This document shows positions 1 through 10,287 of a stretch of 64,000 bases of DNA, piece by piece. A program made the position numbers and the translations under genes. The DNA is from Cladopsammia gracilis (lineage: Eukaryota > Cnidaria > Anthozoa > Scleractinia > Dendrophylliidae). The stretch lies in contig JAJGOT010000131.1 in assembly GCA_022457155.1 (NCBI GenBank), positions 163,501 to 227,500 on the forward strand. The letters are read 5' to 3'. Within the stretch, counting starts at the first letter, position 1. Every line of letters begins with the position of its first letter. A model generated the notes under the pieces. That model saw nothing but the letters and a program-made list of their open reading frames with translations. It was not told the origin of the DNA and searched no databases.

Positions 1-2216
1 ATGTTGCCGAAGAATACCAGAGATCCATAACTGATGTGGACTCATGTTGTGTTCTGTTGAAAGACCATGGTTATTGTAGGTTGACACAAACTGTCCAAGG
101 GCATGATTGATTCTTGGTAAATAAACATAATGCAACGAGAAAAGATCAATGTCACTGGTACGGTTCAGCACTCCAATATTTTCCAAGTGGAAAAAAATGT
201 TGCGAAAAATAAATAGAATACAGTGGACAACTTCCCGCCATAATCTTTCAATTCTGGTGTTGTGAACACTTGGTCCTTTCAGAAAGCTACCACGGTCAGC
301 CCCTCGGTGGTGTACCATAAGTTCACCAACTGCAATATTCTCTCCACCGTCATCAGCACGTACTCGAGAAGGCAAACCCCACCTGTTGATTGCCTCACGG
401 AATAGAGCAAGAACAGTTGAAGCTCTGTTATTGTTGTTGCACTGCAGGTAAACAATAACTCGTGAGTAGCCATCAATTGCACCATGAACAACAAATCTCC
501 AGTGACGCAACTTCAAGTTACTGTCTATGTGCCATAAGAAATTAGGGTGTGGCACTCTGTAAGGTCTTCTAGGAATTTGCTGTGCCCAGCGACAAGCTCT
601 ACTAATTGGATCAATGGCAATCAATGCATCACGTACTCTCCATCGTTGAACAAATATTCCACGCTGTCTCAGGGCCCCTTGCATGTAACGCTCTCCACAG
701 CGAGGCATCCTCAATAACTCCTGCTGCACCTGATTCTGCAAGTCTGAGTCAGGAATTGGAGAATAGGACAAAAAAGCTTCAGGTATCTGCAGAGCATTTA
801 CACGTCTATGAATTGTCCATCTTGACACACCCATAATGTTTGCAATGGCAGTCCAAGAGAAATAGTATGAACGCAAAAGCATTAACTGTTCACTGGAAAT
901 GTCATATGATGGCCGTCCAACTGAACCTGTATGTAAGACAGGAGCCCTATAGGAACTGGGAGTGAACACAGGCAACTCCCTGAATAAATTTTCAATAGCC
1001 TGAAGTTCTGCCACAAGATCCTGAAGCTGACTCACTTCACTTCTTGTAAATTGAGGTAACCTCTGAACAAATACCAATACTTGATGTGTGTGCCGGATAG
1101 CACCAGATAACCTGACAAGAAGGAAGTCAGCAGTCTCTCGACTAAGAGGAGAATGACGGCAGTTGTCTACTTCACGAAGTAATGATATAATGCTTGCTAC
1201 AAATTGCTGCAAGTTCTGGTTGGCTTCAATTCTGTATAAATTTGACAGAAAAAATATGTTATTGAAGGTCAATATGAATGCAACATCGAGCAGAAAGCAC
1301 TTTGATGGTGTCAATTACATGTACCATTGCTCAAAAGTAGACTTACAACTAAAACTTAAACATTTTGGAGTTCAAAGATCTCAACAAAATTAAGGTACAT
1401 ACTAATTAACAAGAATAATTATTAACCAGTCAATATAGTTCTGGTGCCCACTCAATGGGGGTAAAAACAATAGGAAAACCCATACCAGGGCCGCCAAAAA
1501 GGGGCCATGACCGCTCAATAGGTGTAGAAGAATAGAAGTTTTGTTTACAGTATTATAGTGACAATAAATTTAGAATTTAATAACTGGCCGCTTAAAATGG
1601 GGTAGCTGCTTAATAGGGGTGACTGTATACAGAAAGCAATTGATCACATTAAATTTACACATTAACCATTCTTATGAAAAGTCAGTTCTAGTCAGAATAA
1701 AGCTTACACAGTTAGGTAAGCTTAAATATCTTTTGGCCTTTAAACTAGGATCAATAGATTTTTAAAAACTACCTAAGATGAAAAGAAAAAAATATCAGTA
1801 GGGTTGCAGCTCTTCGAAACCTCTATTTTCAAAAATATAATTGATAATATCAAAAACCTTGTTTCTTCATTGATGAAATCTTAGTTTTGTATGTGAACAT
1901 GACTATAAAACAGAGTATAAAATTTAGCTTTCGAAACCGTCAATGTTCTCAACTTTGTGCTCATTGATACGACGTTTATGCTACATGTATATATGTAAAC
2001 TTCTTATTCTTAACCAAATAGAAGATGGTTTTACCATGTTCTCTACGAAAATAATACACCAGTTTTTTATCAAACATCAGGCATGCATTATTTTCTTAAA
2101 GAACATGGAAAACCATCTTTTCTATTTATTAAATAGAAATACATAAGACAACCTTACCTTTGATTCACATGGATGAAAAGGGACAAACTTAAAAACAACA
2201 TCTTCACTGTACCCAT
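1..2216 (-). CDS. Integrase-core (DDE) domain protein, 3' end outside window
   Basis: Two exons are visible: 2216..2158 and 1231..1, the second running off the window. The first exon starts with ATG after an in-frame stop, ends at a GTAAGG donor, and leaves phase 2, which matches the acceptor at 1232 (TTTATACAG). The joined frame stays open for 1,231 bases. Seen in order: an N-terminal helical region, a helix-turn-helix-like stretch (SWTAIANIMGVSRWTIHRRV), then an integrase-like core with candidate acidic residues in WHIDSN, VRADDGGEN and RIERLWRE. This matches the integrase core domain family that is multi-copy in cnidarian and fish genomes and probably derives from a transposon or retroelement integrase. 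The ordered D, D, E residues suggest a possibly active nuclease/transferase, but function is unknown. The first exon is short and less certain than the second. Confidence 0.75.
1430..1635. repeat. Decayed Tc1-like MITE remnant in intron
   Basis: The stretch has repeated GGCCGCTTAAAATGGGG and CTGCTTAATAGGGGTGACTG motifs and ends in CTG followed by TA. These resemble the ends of the TA-flanked element at 60907..61976. The left end is not clear. It lies in the intron of the integrase-like gene. Confidence 0.35.
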
Positions 2217-2344
2217 GATCTCTATTACCAGAAATTTAGAAAATGGCGTAGAATATTTAAAGGACTACGAATAAACCGCTCCGCGTTTGATATGCCTTGT
2301 GCGTTATCGAAGTGAGCGACGTAAAAACGCAAATTCACGAAAGG

Positions 2345-3262
2345 TTTGGAAAATCAATGAAAAATATCCCAGAAAGATGTCGAAAACGGCAACGTTTATG
2401 GATACAATAGATACAACGCGTGTGTAATGGGTCTCGGAAGACTGAGCATGCCCAGTAGATATGACGCCAGCGATCCAACAGCGGTATCATATCTCCATGG
2501 AAACCAAACACAACATTGCCAAACCATAGCAACCGGGTGTTACGAGTGTCTAATTTCATGTTAGCTTATATATTATGAGTTTCTAATTTCATGTTGACTG
2601 ATCACATTACATGGTTCATGACATGATCACATTACATGATATGTCATACTTTCGAAACGTAATTTTGCTACAGATGGCGCGCCATAGTCAGACACGAGGG
2701 GTCATGTAGCAGGGACATGTCGCAGCGACATGTAGCAGCGAGAAAAAAATGTGTAGTACACACTGAGGGACATGTAGCAGGGACGTGCAGCGGGGACATG
2801 TAGCAGGGACAAAATCATAGCGTTGCACACACATGAAAATGTTGCGGGGACATGTCTCAGGGACATGTTGCAGCGACACGTCCCCTCGTGTGAACTGATA
2901 CTTTCACAATTGTGCAACGCCAATTTTGGGGACATTTTGTCCCCGCGACGTGTCCAATGAAGTTCAACAAGTTGAACTCCGTGCGACATGTCGCGGGGAC
3001 AAAATGACCCCAAAATTGGTGTTGCACAATTATGAAAGTATCAGTTCACACGAGGGTAAGTGTCGCTGCAACATGTCCCTGAGACATGTCCCCGCAACAT
3101 TTTCATGTGTGTGCAACGCTATGATTTTGTCCCTGCTACATGTCCCCGCCACATGTCCCTGCTACATGCCCCTTAGTGTGTACTACACAAATTTTTGTCG
3201 CTGCTACATGTCGCTGCGACATGTCCCTGCTACATGACCCCTCGTGTCTGACCACCTTTAAG
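2345..3262. repeat. Interspersed repeat, copy 1 (interrupted)
   Basis: About 350 bases of this stretch match 27328..27661: AGAAAGATGTCGAAAACG at the left, GACTGAGCATGCCCAGTAG in the middle and TTTTGCTACAGATGGCGCGC at the right. Copy 1 is split by the palindromic insertion at 2693..3246; its right flank resumes with TCTGACCACCTT as in copy 2. Small ORFs in it are not convincing genes. Confidence 0.7.
2693..3246. mobile_element. Palindromic foldback MITE, 554 bp
   Basis: The element runs from CACGAGGGGTCATGTAGCAG to the inverse complement at 3246, and the arms fold over nearly their whole length with the centre near 2967. The 15-base word ACATGTAGCAGGGAC and variants recur inside each arm. Direct flanks are TCAGA and TCTGA, which reads as a 5 bp target duplication with one change. 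The same host repeat at 27641..27661 lacks the insertion (CCATAGTCTGACCACC), so both boundaries are fixed by an empty site. No transposase is encoded; the two mirror-image 103-codon frames are by-products of the palindrome. Confidence 0.8.
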
Positions 3263-4445
3263 CAGTCATTTTTGAATAGTCAGTAGTAAAGAAGAAAACG
3301 ATAAAATCTGTGTCGGATAGTGTGTATTGATCTAATTTTAAATGTCAAGGGTCACGACAAACACCCTAACAGCAACTACTCAAAACTTAGTATCAAACAA
3401 ATAAGAGCAATAGTCAGAAGTTAATGCTTGGGCTGCTCACAGTTTAAATTACTTCATTGTTTTAAATGAGTGCCATGAGCATTTTCTAACATTGGTTATA
3501 TCTATGCGTGTGACGTCATAAAATGATAACCGGCAGTGAATGTATTGGATGTATCCCAGTGCTTATAATTGTGAGAACATATATAGTTGGTAGAGGGGAC
3601 TGGTTATGATAGCCAGTAACTTCAAAGGAACAAACAATAGCGCGGTCTTGAATGTTGAGTTAGCCCGTCACGTGACTCTGACTATGCACAGCTTAGTAAA
3701 TGAGTACGATGCGAACCATCTTTTTAGATTTGGAGACAATTTTGAAGCGATTTTGGAGAATTCTTGATGTCTTGAAGACTGAACCTTATTTTAGGCTGTT
3801 ATCTTCTGAAGCTGGCTTGTAAAAATGCACCGTCTGATAAAAATAATTAAAATTGTTTCCATTTTTTGGAGTTAAAGTGATTCCTTGGTATTGCGTTACG
3901 ACTCACTATTGCACAGTATCACGATACTTGTCTGCTTTTGAGACGTCAATATAAAGTCGTATTGTCGTCTCAAAAACCAGCCTGTGATTGGTTAAAAATT
4001 TCCCGCGGCAATTTAATGGGTTCCTTGCGTAGAAAACCAAAATTTAAAATTATCTTCAAAGAAAGGCAAAAAGTGTTGATTATTTTGTCAAGTTTGGCAG
4101 ATAAACAACGCTGTATTCAATGCAACGACCCTTTCTATCGAAAGTTAACGATAAGATGAGTTTAAAAGCTGCTTTTGTTCGTTTGAGCGGTTTGTTTACA
4201 TTGAGTTATGCTGTGCGCACGCTGTCACGCCATCAAAACTTGAAAAAAGGTTTGGGCTAAAACCTCGACAGGTTTGCGTTATTTACTCATTTTTTCGACG
4301 TTTGTAACTTTGAAAAACTTCGAAAAGATGTTCTATCAAATTTGTTCGATTTCAATGAGCAATTTATAGCGTGAAAAGTCCGTGTTTTTAAAACTTTTTT
4401 GCTAAACAAAAACATGATAACGCGTACAAAACATCGTGTACGTCG
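3263..4445. other. No gene seen
   Basis: AT-rich sequence with short frames only. I see no splice-consistent exon, RNA gene or clear repeat. Confidence 0.5.
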
Positions 4446-4616
4446 AGGTTTAAAAGCTTAAAGTGAGAAATATACATAAATAAAGCCTTTAAAGAAACAC
4501 AGCCAAGCTTCAAAAAAAAGCGGATCCAAAATGCTTCCAGATGATTGGTTACTTTCTATAAATATGGGACCAATGAAAATACATTATTTTCGATCCCCAT
4601 CAATCACCCGTATACA

Positions 4617-4624
4617 TATATAAA
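4617..4624 (+). promoter_or_regulatory. TATA box (copy 1)
   Basis: TATATAAA followed by GG lies about 157 bases upstream of the ATG at 4781, with GGGACCAATG about 50 bases further up. The spacing fits a polymerase II core promoter for the small ORF. The same motif occurs at 5460..5467 in the second copy. Confidence 0.45.
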
Positions 4625-4780
4625 GGTCACCCGTCACAAATTCTACAGGAACGGAATTGAGAATTTACTCTACCTTCCTGCCACATATTACTGTTGTCAG
4701 TAAATAGCAACTGAAGAGATTCGTACAGAATCGAAACCGCCGGTCTTGCTGGAGACCATACAGTCAATTATCAAACACCA

Positions 4781-4996
4781 TTGATAATGTCAACAGACAA
4801 CAAAGAACTACAAGAACTAGAAAAATACCTCACGCCGTCCGCGGGAGAGGGAGACTCAGATATATTCGAGGTGCCAAAAACACCAGAAGGAATACCAGAT
4901 AAAGACGAGCTGGAACTTAATACAAAATCAGCCTCTGCTGAGGAACATTTTCAAAAATCCGCCAATTATATCCTACAAAAGAGGAAAATCTCTTAA
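4781..4996 (+). CDS. Acidic 71-residue hypothetical protein, copy 1
   Basis: A 71-codon frame starting MIMSTDNKELQELEKYL, rich in Glu, Asp, Ser and Lys, with no recognised domain. A TATA box lies upstream. The reading frame +1 to its last third (4959..5024) gives PPIISYKRGKSLKDKLVRAK, which looks like the segment after the reverse transcriptase in Penelope-like and related GIY-YIG retroelements. The ORF may therefore be a shifted remnant of such an element rather than a host gene. Confidence 0.3.
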   Translation: MIMSTDNKELQELEKYLTPSAGEGDSDIFEVPKTPEGIPDKDELELNTKSASAEEHFQKSANYILQKRKIS

Positions 4997-5024
4997 AGAC
5001 AAGCTCGTAAGGGCAAAAATATAA
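4959..5024 (+). pseudogene. Penelope-like retroelement fragment, copy 1
   Basis: Translation gives a 21-residue segment with the core SYKRGKSLKDKLVRAK, then a stop. The pattern (PP, aliphatic, SYKR, SLKDxLVRAK) is familiar from the region between reverse transcriptase and GIY-YIG endonuclease in Penelope-like elements. It is too short for certainty. An identical copy is at 5802..5867. Confidence 0.4.
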
Positions 5025-5288
5025 GGCAGCGTTCATAAAAAATGTAAACAACATCACGCAGTGAGTCGCGCAGGCCTGTCATTTTATTATTATCACTGTT
5101 GAACTTATCCAGACAGGCCCCGTCACTGACGTGAAATCACACAGTTAAAAACATGAACTTTACAAGGTTCTAACATGCAACGCAACATAATTTCGACATC
5201 GCACGCTACACAAGCAAATCGAAACCCTTTTTTTCAAAAAGGCAAAGGAAGAATAACACAGCGTGTAAATATCACCGTATATTACCAC

Positions 5289-5939
5289 AGGTTTAAAAGC
5301 TTAAAGTGAGAAATATACATAAATAAAGCCTTTAAAGAAACACAGCCAAGCTTCAAAAAAAAGCGGATCCAAAATGCTTCCAGATGATTGGTTACTTTCT
5401 ATAAATATGGGACCAATGAAAATACATTATTTTCGATCCCCATCAATCACCCGTATACATATATAAAGGTCACCCGTCACAAATTCTACAGGAACGGAAT
5501 TGAGAATTTACTCTACCTTCCTGCCACATATTACTGTTGTCAGTAAATAGCAACTGAAGAGATTCGTACAGAATCGAAACCGCCGGTCTTGCTGGAGACC
5601 ATACAGTCAATTATCAAACACCATTGATAATGTCAACAGACAACAAAGAACTACAAGAACTAGAAAAATACCTCACGCCGTCCGCGGGAGAGGGAGACTC
5701 AGATATATTCGAGGTGCCAAAAACACCAGAAGGAATACCAGATAAAGACGAGCTGGAACTTAATACAAAATCAGCCTCTGCTGAGGAACATTTTCAAAAA
5801 TCCGCCAATTATATCCTACAAAAGAGGAAAATCTCTTAAAGACAAGCTCGTAAGGGCAAAAATATAAGGCAGCGTTCATAAAAAATGTAAACAACATCAC
5901 GCAGTGAGTCGCGCAGGCCTGTCATTTTATTATTATCAC
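5289..5939 (+). repeat. 651 bp direct repeat, copy 2
   Basis: Second copy of 4446..5096, carrying the same TATA box, small ORF and retroelement-like peptide. Beyond its right end the two copies diverge at once (TGTTGAAC after copy 1, AGTTCATT after copy 2). Confidence 0.85.
5624..5839 (+). CDS. Acidic 71-residue hypothetical protein, copy 2
   Basis: The protein is identical to the frame at 4781..4996. Identity at the protein and DNA level reflects the recent duplication and is not evidence of selection. Function is unknown. Confidence 0.3.
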   Translation: MIMSTDNKELQELEKYLTPSAGEGDSDIFEVPKTPEGIPDKDELELNTKSASAEEHFQKSANYILQKRKIS

Positions 5940-7415
5940 AGTTCATTTTGGTTTTGCAAACCATTGGGGGCTGGTTTACTTATATTCCAGTTTGACTCCC
6001 ACACCCTTGGTCGCATTTTTTTGACTCGCCTCAGTTCGCAGAAAAACTCAGTGATCGTTCGCCCCCAAAAATATGCCTGCAGCCTAAAATGACCATAATG
6101 TAATAATTTCTAATGGTATGTGGAGCAACTAAATTCAAAACGAGCGGACCTACATGATTAGTACAAAACGTTATTAAATAGGATTTTTCATTTACTTTAC
6201 AACAAAGTCTACATATTAAAGTTCTTGTTTAAATGTCTATGGCTCTGAAAAGCATGTTATGCATTAAGAAGCACAATATATACATAAAAATTGATCAAAA
6301 GCTTATTTAAAATAGTTACATGTAAGATATCAATAATTGATATCTTGATCAAAGATGATCATGGTAGTTATTTTCTATTCTAAACTGTAAAATGCCAGCA
6401 TATTGTAAAATAGTATGGAAATGATAGCACCTTTAGTTAAAATGGCAAAATGAATGCCAGACACATTTGCCCTGCAAAAGACATAGTGGGAATCTGATGC
6501 CACCAATTTTTAATGACACTCCAATATAAAAAAAGAACAGTTTGTCTTCCTTTTCCTTTGTCATTTTTTCCATTAAACAAATAGGGCTAAGACTGACTTT
6601 TGAACTTAATACTAGACTTAAATGGCTATATTGAACTCCACTTTAGCTGAAATAACTATTTTAAAAGTTATTATTTAAATAATTTGATTTCACTAAAAAA
6701 AAAATTTCATTTCACAACTATTCATTCCATCAGGTTGGTACTATTTGGGACATACAACCTTATTCACATTTTGATCACAGTATCCAGTAATCCACAGACT
6801 GTGACTACTGACTGTTTCTAGGACTGACAAAGGCAAAGAAGACATCAACATGGCCTCTTTAAAGGTCCATCTTGACCCAAAATGCTGTGCGTGCCGTGAT
6901 CACTTTCTGTGCTGAATTTTGTGAAACCCGAAATTGATGCTTGAATGTGTGCAACCAATCAGATCACGGGAATGAACAATGGAGCATTTCAAAACAAAAA
7001 CAAACGACCGCAACATCTTTTGGGTGCAGGTGGGCTTTTAATAAGAGTACAAAAGAGTCTATAAAAACAAATTTTATGTATCACTAATAATGACAGCAAA
7101 ATACTGTATGGCATGACATCCTTGCATAAGTTTAATTTAGCAAATGGGCAAACTTCTGCCTTCTCTCTAGACGATCTCTGTCTTTTTTTGGTGATTTGCA
7201 ACAACAACAAAAAAACAAACAAAAAAAATTTCTTAATTTACTAGAACTGTTACCAAATAAAATAACAATTGTAGCAGAAACTGGTCCTTCAGGTTGGGGG
7301 TTTTCGAGTGGGGGCTTATCACTTCACATTGTAAAAAAAATCAGAATCAAATCAGAATCGAACCCTATTCCCAAACATAGGAAAACAGAACTGACGATGA
7401 TGATGAGTAAGGTTT
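5940..7415. other. No gene seen
   Basis: AT-rich with several A-runs and short frames. Nothing in it has splice sites in phase or a recognisable motif. Confidence 0.5.
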
Positions 7416-8462
7416 AACTTAAGATTAACTTTAGGTACTTGCCCAGGTTATATTTGCCCTCTCAGAATATCTCCCAAAAATGTCTCAGTAACATGATGTC
7501 TGATTTCAAAATCCAAAATTTCGGTACTTTCTCGGTGTTGTGGATGGTGTGATCACCAAATGACATAAAACAAAAGATTCAAAAGACACTGAACAATACC
7601 CACACCACAACACAAAAGCTAACCAACAATGGCTTCGGCAACACCAAGAAACACCCAAAATTTCAGGCCAATATCTTAAATCGTTCAGAAGATATGGACA
7701 TTCAAAATTTGGCCTTTTGATCTCCTTTGAGCATTCTGATTGGTTGAATTAGGTCACATGACCCTTTGGCGGGTAATTCAAAATACAGTATTTTCAAGTG
7801 TTTCTGTAGAAGAACAGAGTTGTGTTAGCAAATTCAAATCACAGGGAATTACCAAATAAGGAAATCACAAAAACACATTTTTCTCTTTCGGATTTTAACA
7901 TTTTTCTATTCTGTTTTCAGCAATGCATTTCAACAGCCAATTGGCACAATTGTGTGGGAGGGAACTTGAGTTGCAAAATTAACCGAGAAAAATGTCGATT
8001 TATATTTTTTAACAAATTATCCTGCACCTTTATATACAACAATGCAACTCACGTTCCCTCCCACACGATTGTGCCAATTGGAAACAGAATCGATAAATGT
8101 TAAAATCTGAATGAGAAAAACGTGTTTTTGTGATTTCTTTATTTGGTAATTCCCTGATTGACAGCTGTCAAACTCCCTCAACTATTGACTTAACATCAAA
8201 ATTATATTAAAAGAATGTTTCCAATACTCAAAATACTATATTTTAAATGTCCTGCCAAAGGGTCATGTGACCTAATTCAACCAATCAGAATGCTTAAAAT
8301 AAGTCAAATGGCCAAATTTTCAAATATCTTCTGGACGATTTAAGATATTTACCTGAAATTTTATGAAATTAGACATCAGGATGCTTACTGAGACATTTTT
8401 GGGTGATATTCTGAGAGGGCAAATATACCCTGGGCAAGTACCTTAATTTAGTCTCAAGTTAC
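7416..8462. mobile_element. Palindromic foldback element, about 1.05 kb
   Basis: The left arm reads AACTTAAGATTAAC, then AGGTACTTGCCCAGG and TTTGCCCTCTCAGAATAT. The right arm repeats these as inverse complements ending near CTCAAGTTA. Matching pairs continue inward (GAATTACCAAATAA, GAAATCACAAAAACAC, CAATTGGCACAATTGTGTGG) to a centre near 7990. No transposase is visible, so this is a non-autonomous hairpin element. A target duplication could not be fixed. Confidence 0.65.
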
Positions 8463-8900
8463 GTGACGTCATACCTAACTGTAGTTAGTGTTTTTGGTCA
8501 ACTTTGCGGTCACACCATGTAGTTAAACTACATATAGCTCTAATTAGCGTACGGATGACTTCAGAATTAAAAGAGGTTCGTGACGGCCCTTATTGTTGAT
8601 CTGTGAAATGTCAACATGGTTGACCAACGTAAAGTGTGTCTAGTTTTTCTTCTTATTTATTTTTTTTGTGCGGCAAACCATCAGAGAAAAATGAGAAATA
8701 AGCTGAGAATTTTAATAGATGCTTGATAGTTGCATGTAATTTTTTGTTTGTTGTTTTTGGTTTCCCCTTCGCTTCACGCTTGGTTTCTTATTTGGCATAT
8801 TTATATATGTTCATCTCGCACGTACATAAAGAATTGTCACATTCTGATTGGTTGTTTGTTTGTAAACTTAAGACTAACCCATGAACCCTGCTTGGGCATA
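8463..8900. other. Left flank of the CACTA element; host repeat module
   Basis: At 8478..8540 a module reads CTAACTGTAGTTAG, then about 20 bases, GCGGTCACA, and TAGTTAAACTA. A similar module in the same orientation is found beyond the right end of the CACTA element, near 24165..24220. The rest is AT-rich with no gene. Confidence 0.45.
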
Positions 8901-9190
8901 CACTACCAGAGTGAACAATGTGAAAAATATGTGAAGATCATGTGAAATACATGTGAAAATTTTTACCCTGTGAAAAATGCAGTGAAAGAAAATATGTGAA
9001 ATTTTAGACTGTGAAAAAACATGTGAAAACCTTATGTAAATTTCACATGCTGTTTCACAGGTATGGACTATGTGAAATGTCATGTGAAAACCTTTATCCA
9101 TCTCACATTGAGTTTCACATGTATGTGAAGTAAAAAGACCCTGTGAAATATTATGTGAATTGAAAGTTGGGTGACAATACTGACATGTGA
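8901..9190. repeat. Left subterminal TGTGAAA array of CACTA
   Basis: About 17 copies of TGTGAA or its complement, mostly within ATGTGAAA, spaced irregularly at 10-30 bases and in both orientations. Plant En/Spm elements carry arrays of short motifs here that bind the accessory protein; the same role is inferred. Confidence 0.8.
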
Positions 9191-10287
9191 AAAATGAAGT
9201 TAACTAAACTTTTTGATCATGATCAAGCTTTTATATAACCTTATTAGTTATGTACACTGCATGCTTATAATTAATATGTATAAATGCTATATTTAATACT
9301 GAATGTTCACTACTTGCACTTTGACCTTTTTTTGTAATGTGCATGCATGGGCATTTTCTTTTCTAGCATGCACACCACTGCTATACATGCATGTATATAC
9401 CATTATATATTTACATTGCTAGTGTTTATTTTACAGTACGTTTAATTCAGTTTACCCATGTGAATAAATTGTGGAGGCACCTCCACACACATACTATTAC
9501 ATTTTTCAGGCTTTCTTTTCAACTGCTAATTATTTTAAGTTGCTATATAACTTAGATCCCTTTCAATCTTTCCACCACTGCCTTCAGCCTATATGACAAG
9601 AAAACATTTGATCATGATCATGATGAGCAGTTCTGATTATTTTAAAGAAATTCAAAAGTTGCACTGAATAATGTACACTTCTCCATTTCTATATCCTTTG
9701 CTGAACTTTAAGAAAAATCCATCATTTCTGTATTTTAATTAACTCTGTACATTTAAACTTAACCATTATTCACTGCTCACCTGTCAAGCGAATGCGGTCA
9801 TATGTTAGAAAGTGCATGCATGAAACTGAAACACTTAAATATTATAGAAAACTATGTATAATCTGATTTCACTGAAAATCTCTAACAGAAGTCTGGAAGT
9901 TCTCTGGGTCATCTGGAGATACTTCATCTACATTATATCAGTTTCCTCTTAAGGTAATTGACTTTTCTGTGAACCATGCCAGAGTATGGTGAGAGATATA
10001 AACCTGTAGATTAACTGTTGGTCAACTTGTGTCAAGGGGGTCACCTACCCATTCCCCAAGCTAAGGGTGACTATGTTAATATGGCATGGGTTTGACTAAA
10101 TTGATCATGAGAGGAAGTTAATTAAGTTGAATGAATAAAATTATATGTTTTGATTTTCATTATTTAGTTCAACAATTATATATAATGTGAATAAAATGAT
10201 GATTTGTAAACAAGATACAACATTTCAAAAGGCAATTGAGGCCTGTATAAAACATGTGGCATAATTCCATGGCCACTAGCCATTTGC
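9191..10287. other. Non-coding part of CACTA downstream of transposase stop
   Basis: AT-rich sequence between the left subterminal array and the stop codon of the transposase. It probably holds the 3' UTR. No further exon was recognised. Confidence 0.5.

Larger units (their letters stand above)
4446..5096 (+). repeat. 651 bp direct repeat, copy 1
   Basis: The block starts AGGTTTAAAAGCTTAAAG and ends TTTTATTATTATCAC. It recurs 843 bases downstream at 5289..5939 with no difference that I noticed by eye. The 192 bases between the copies are unrelated to the block. It contains a TATA box, a CCAAT-type motif (GGGACCAATG), a 71-codon frame and a short retroelement-like peptide. Near identity points to a recent duplication or an assembly artefact. 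Confidence 0.85.

Noticed and set aside
2702..3237. Two related 103-codon frames on opposite strands
   Set aside because: They are mirror images produced by the palindromic element, without start context or splice support.
4200..5100. A conserved RNA hairpin around GCAGGCCTGTC and GACAGGCCCC
   Set aside because: Similar GGCC-GTCA words occur near 54361, 57395 and 58290, but spacing and surrounding bases are not conserved enough to support an RNA family.
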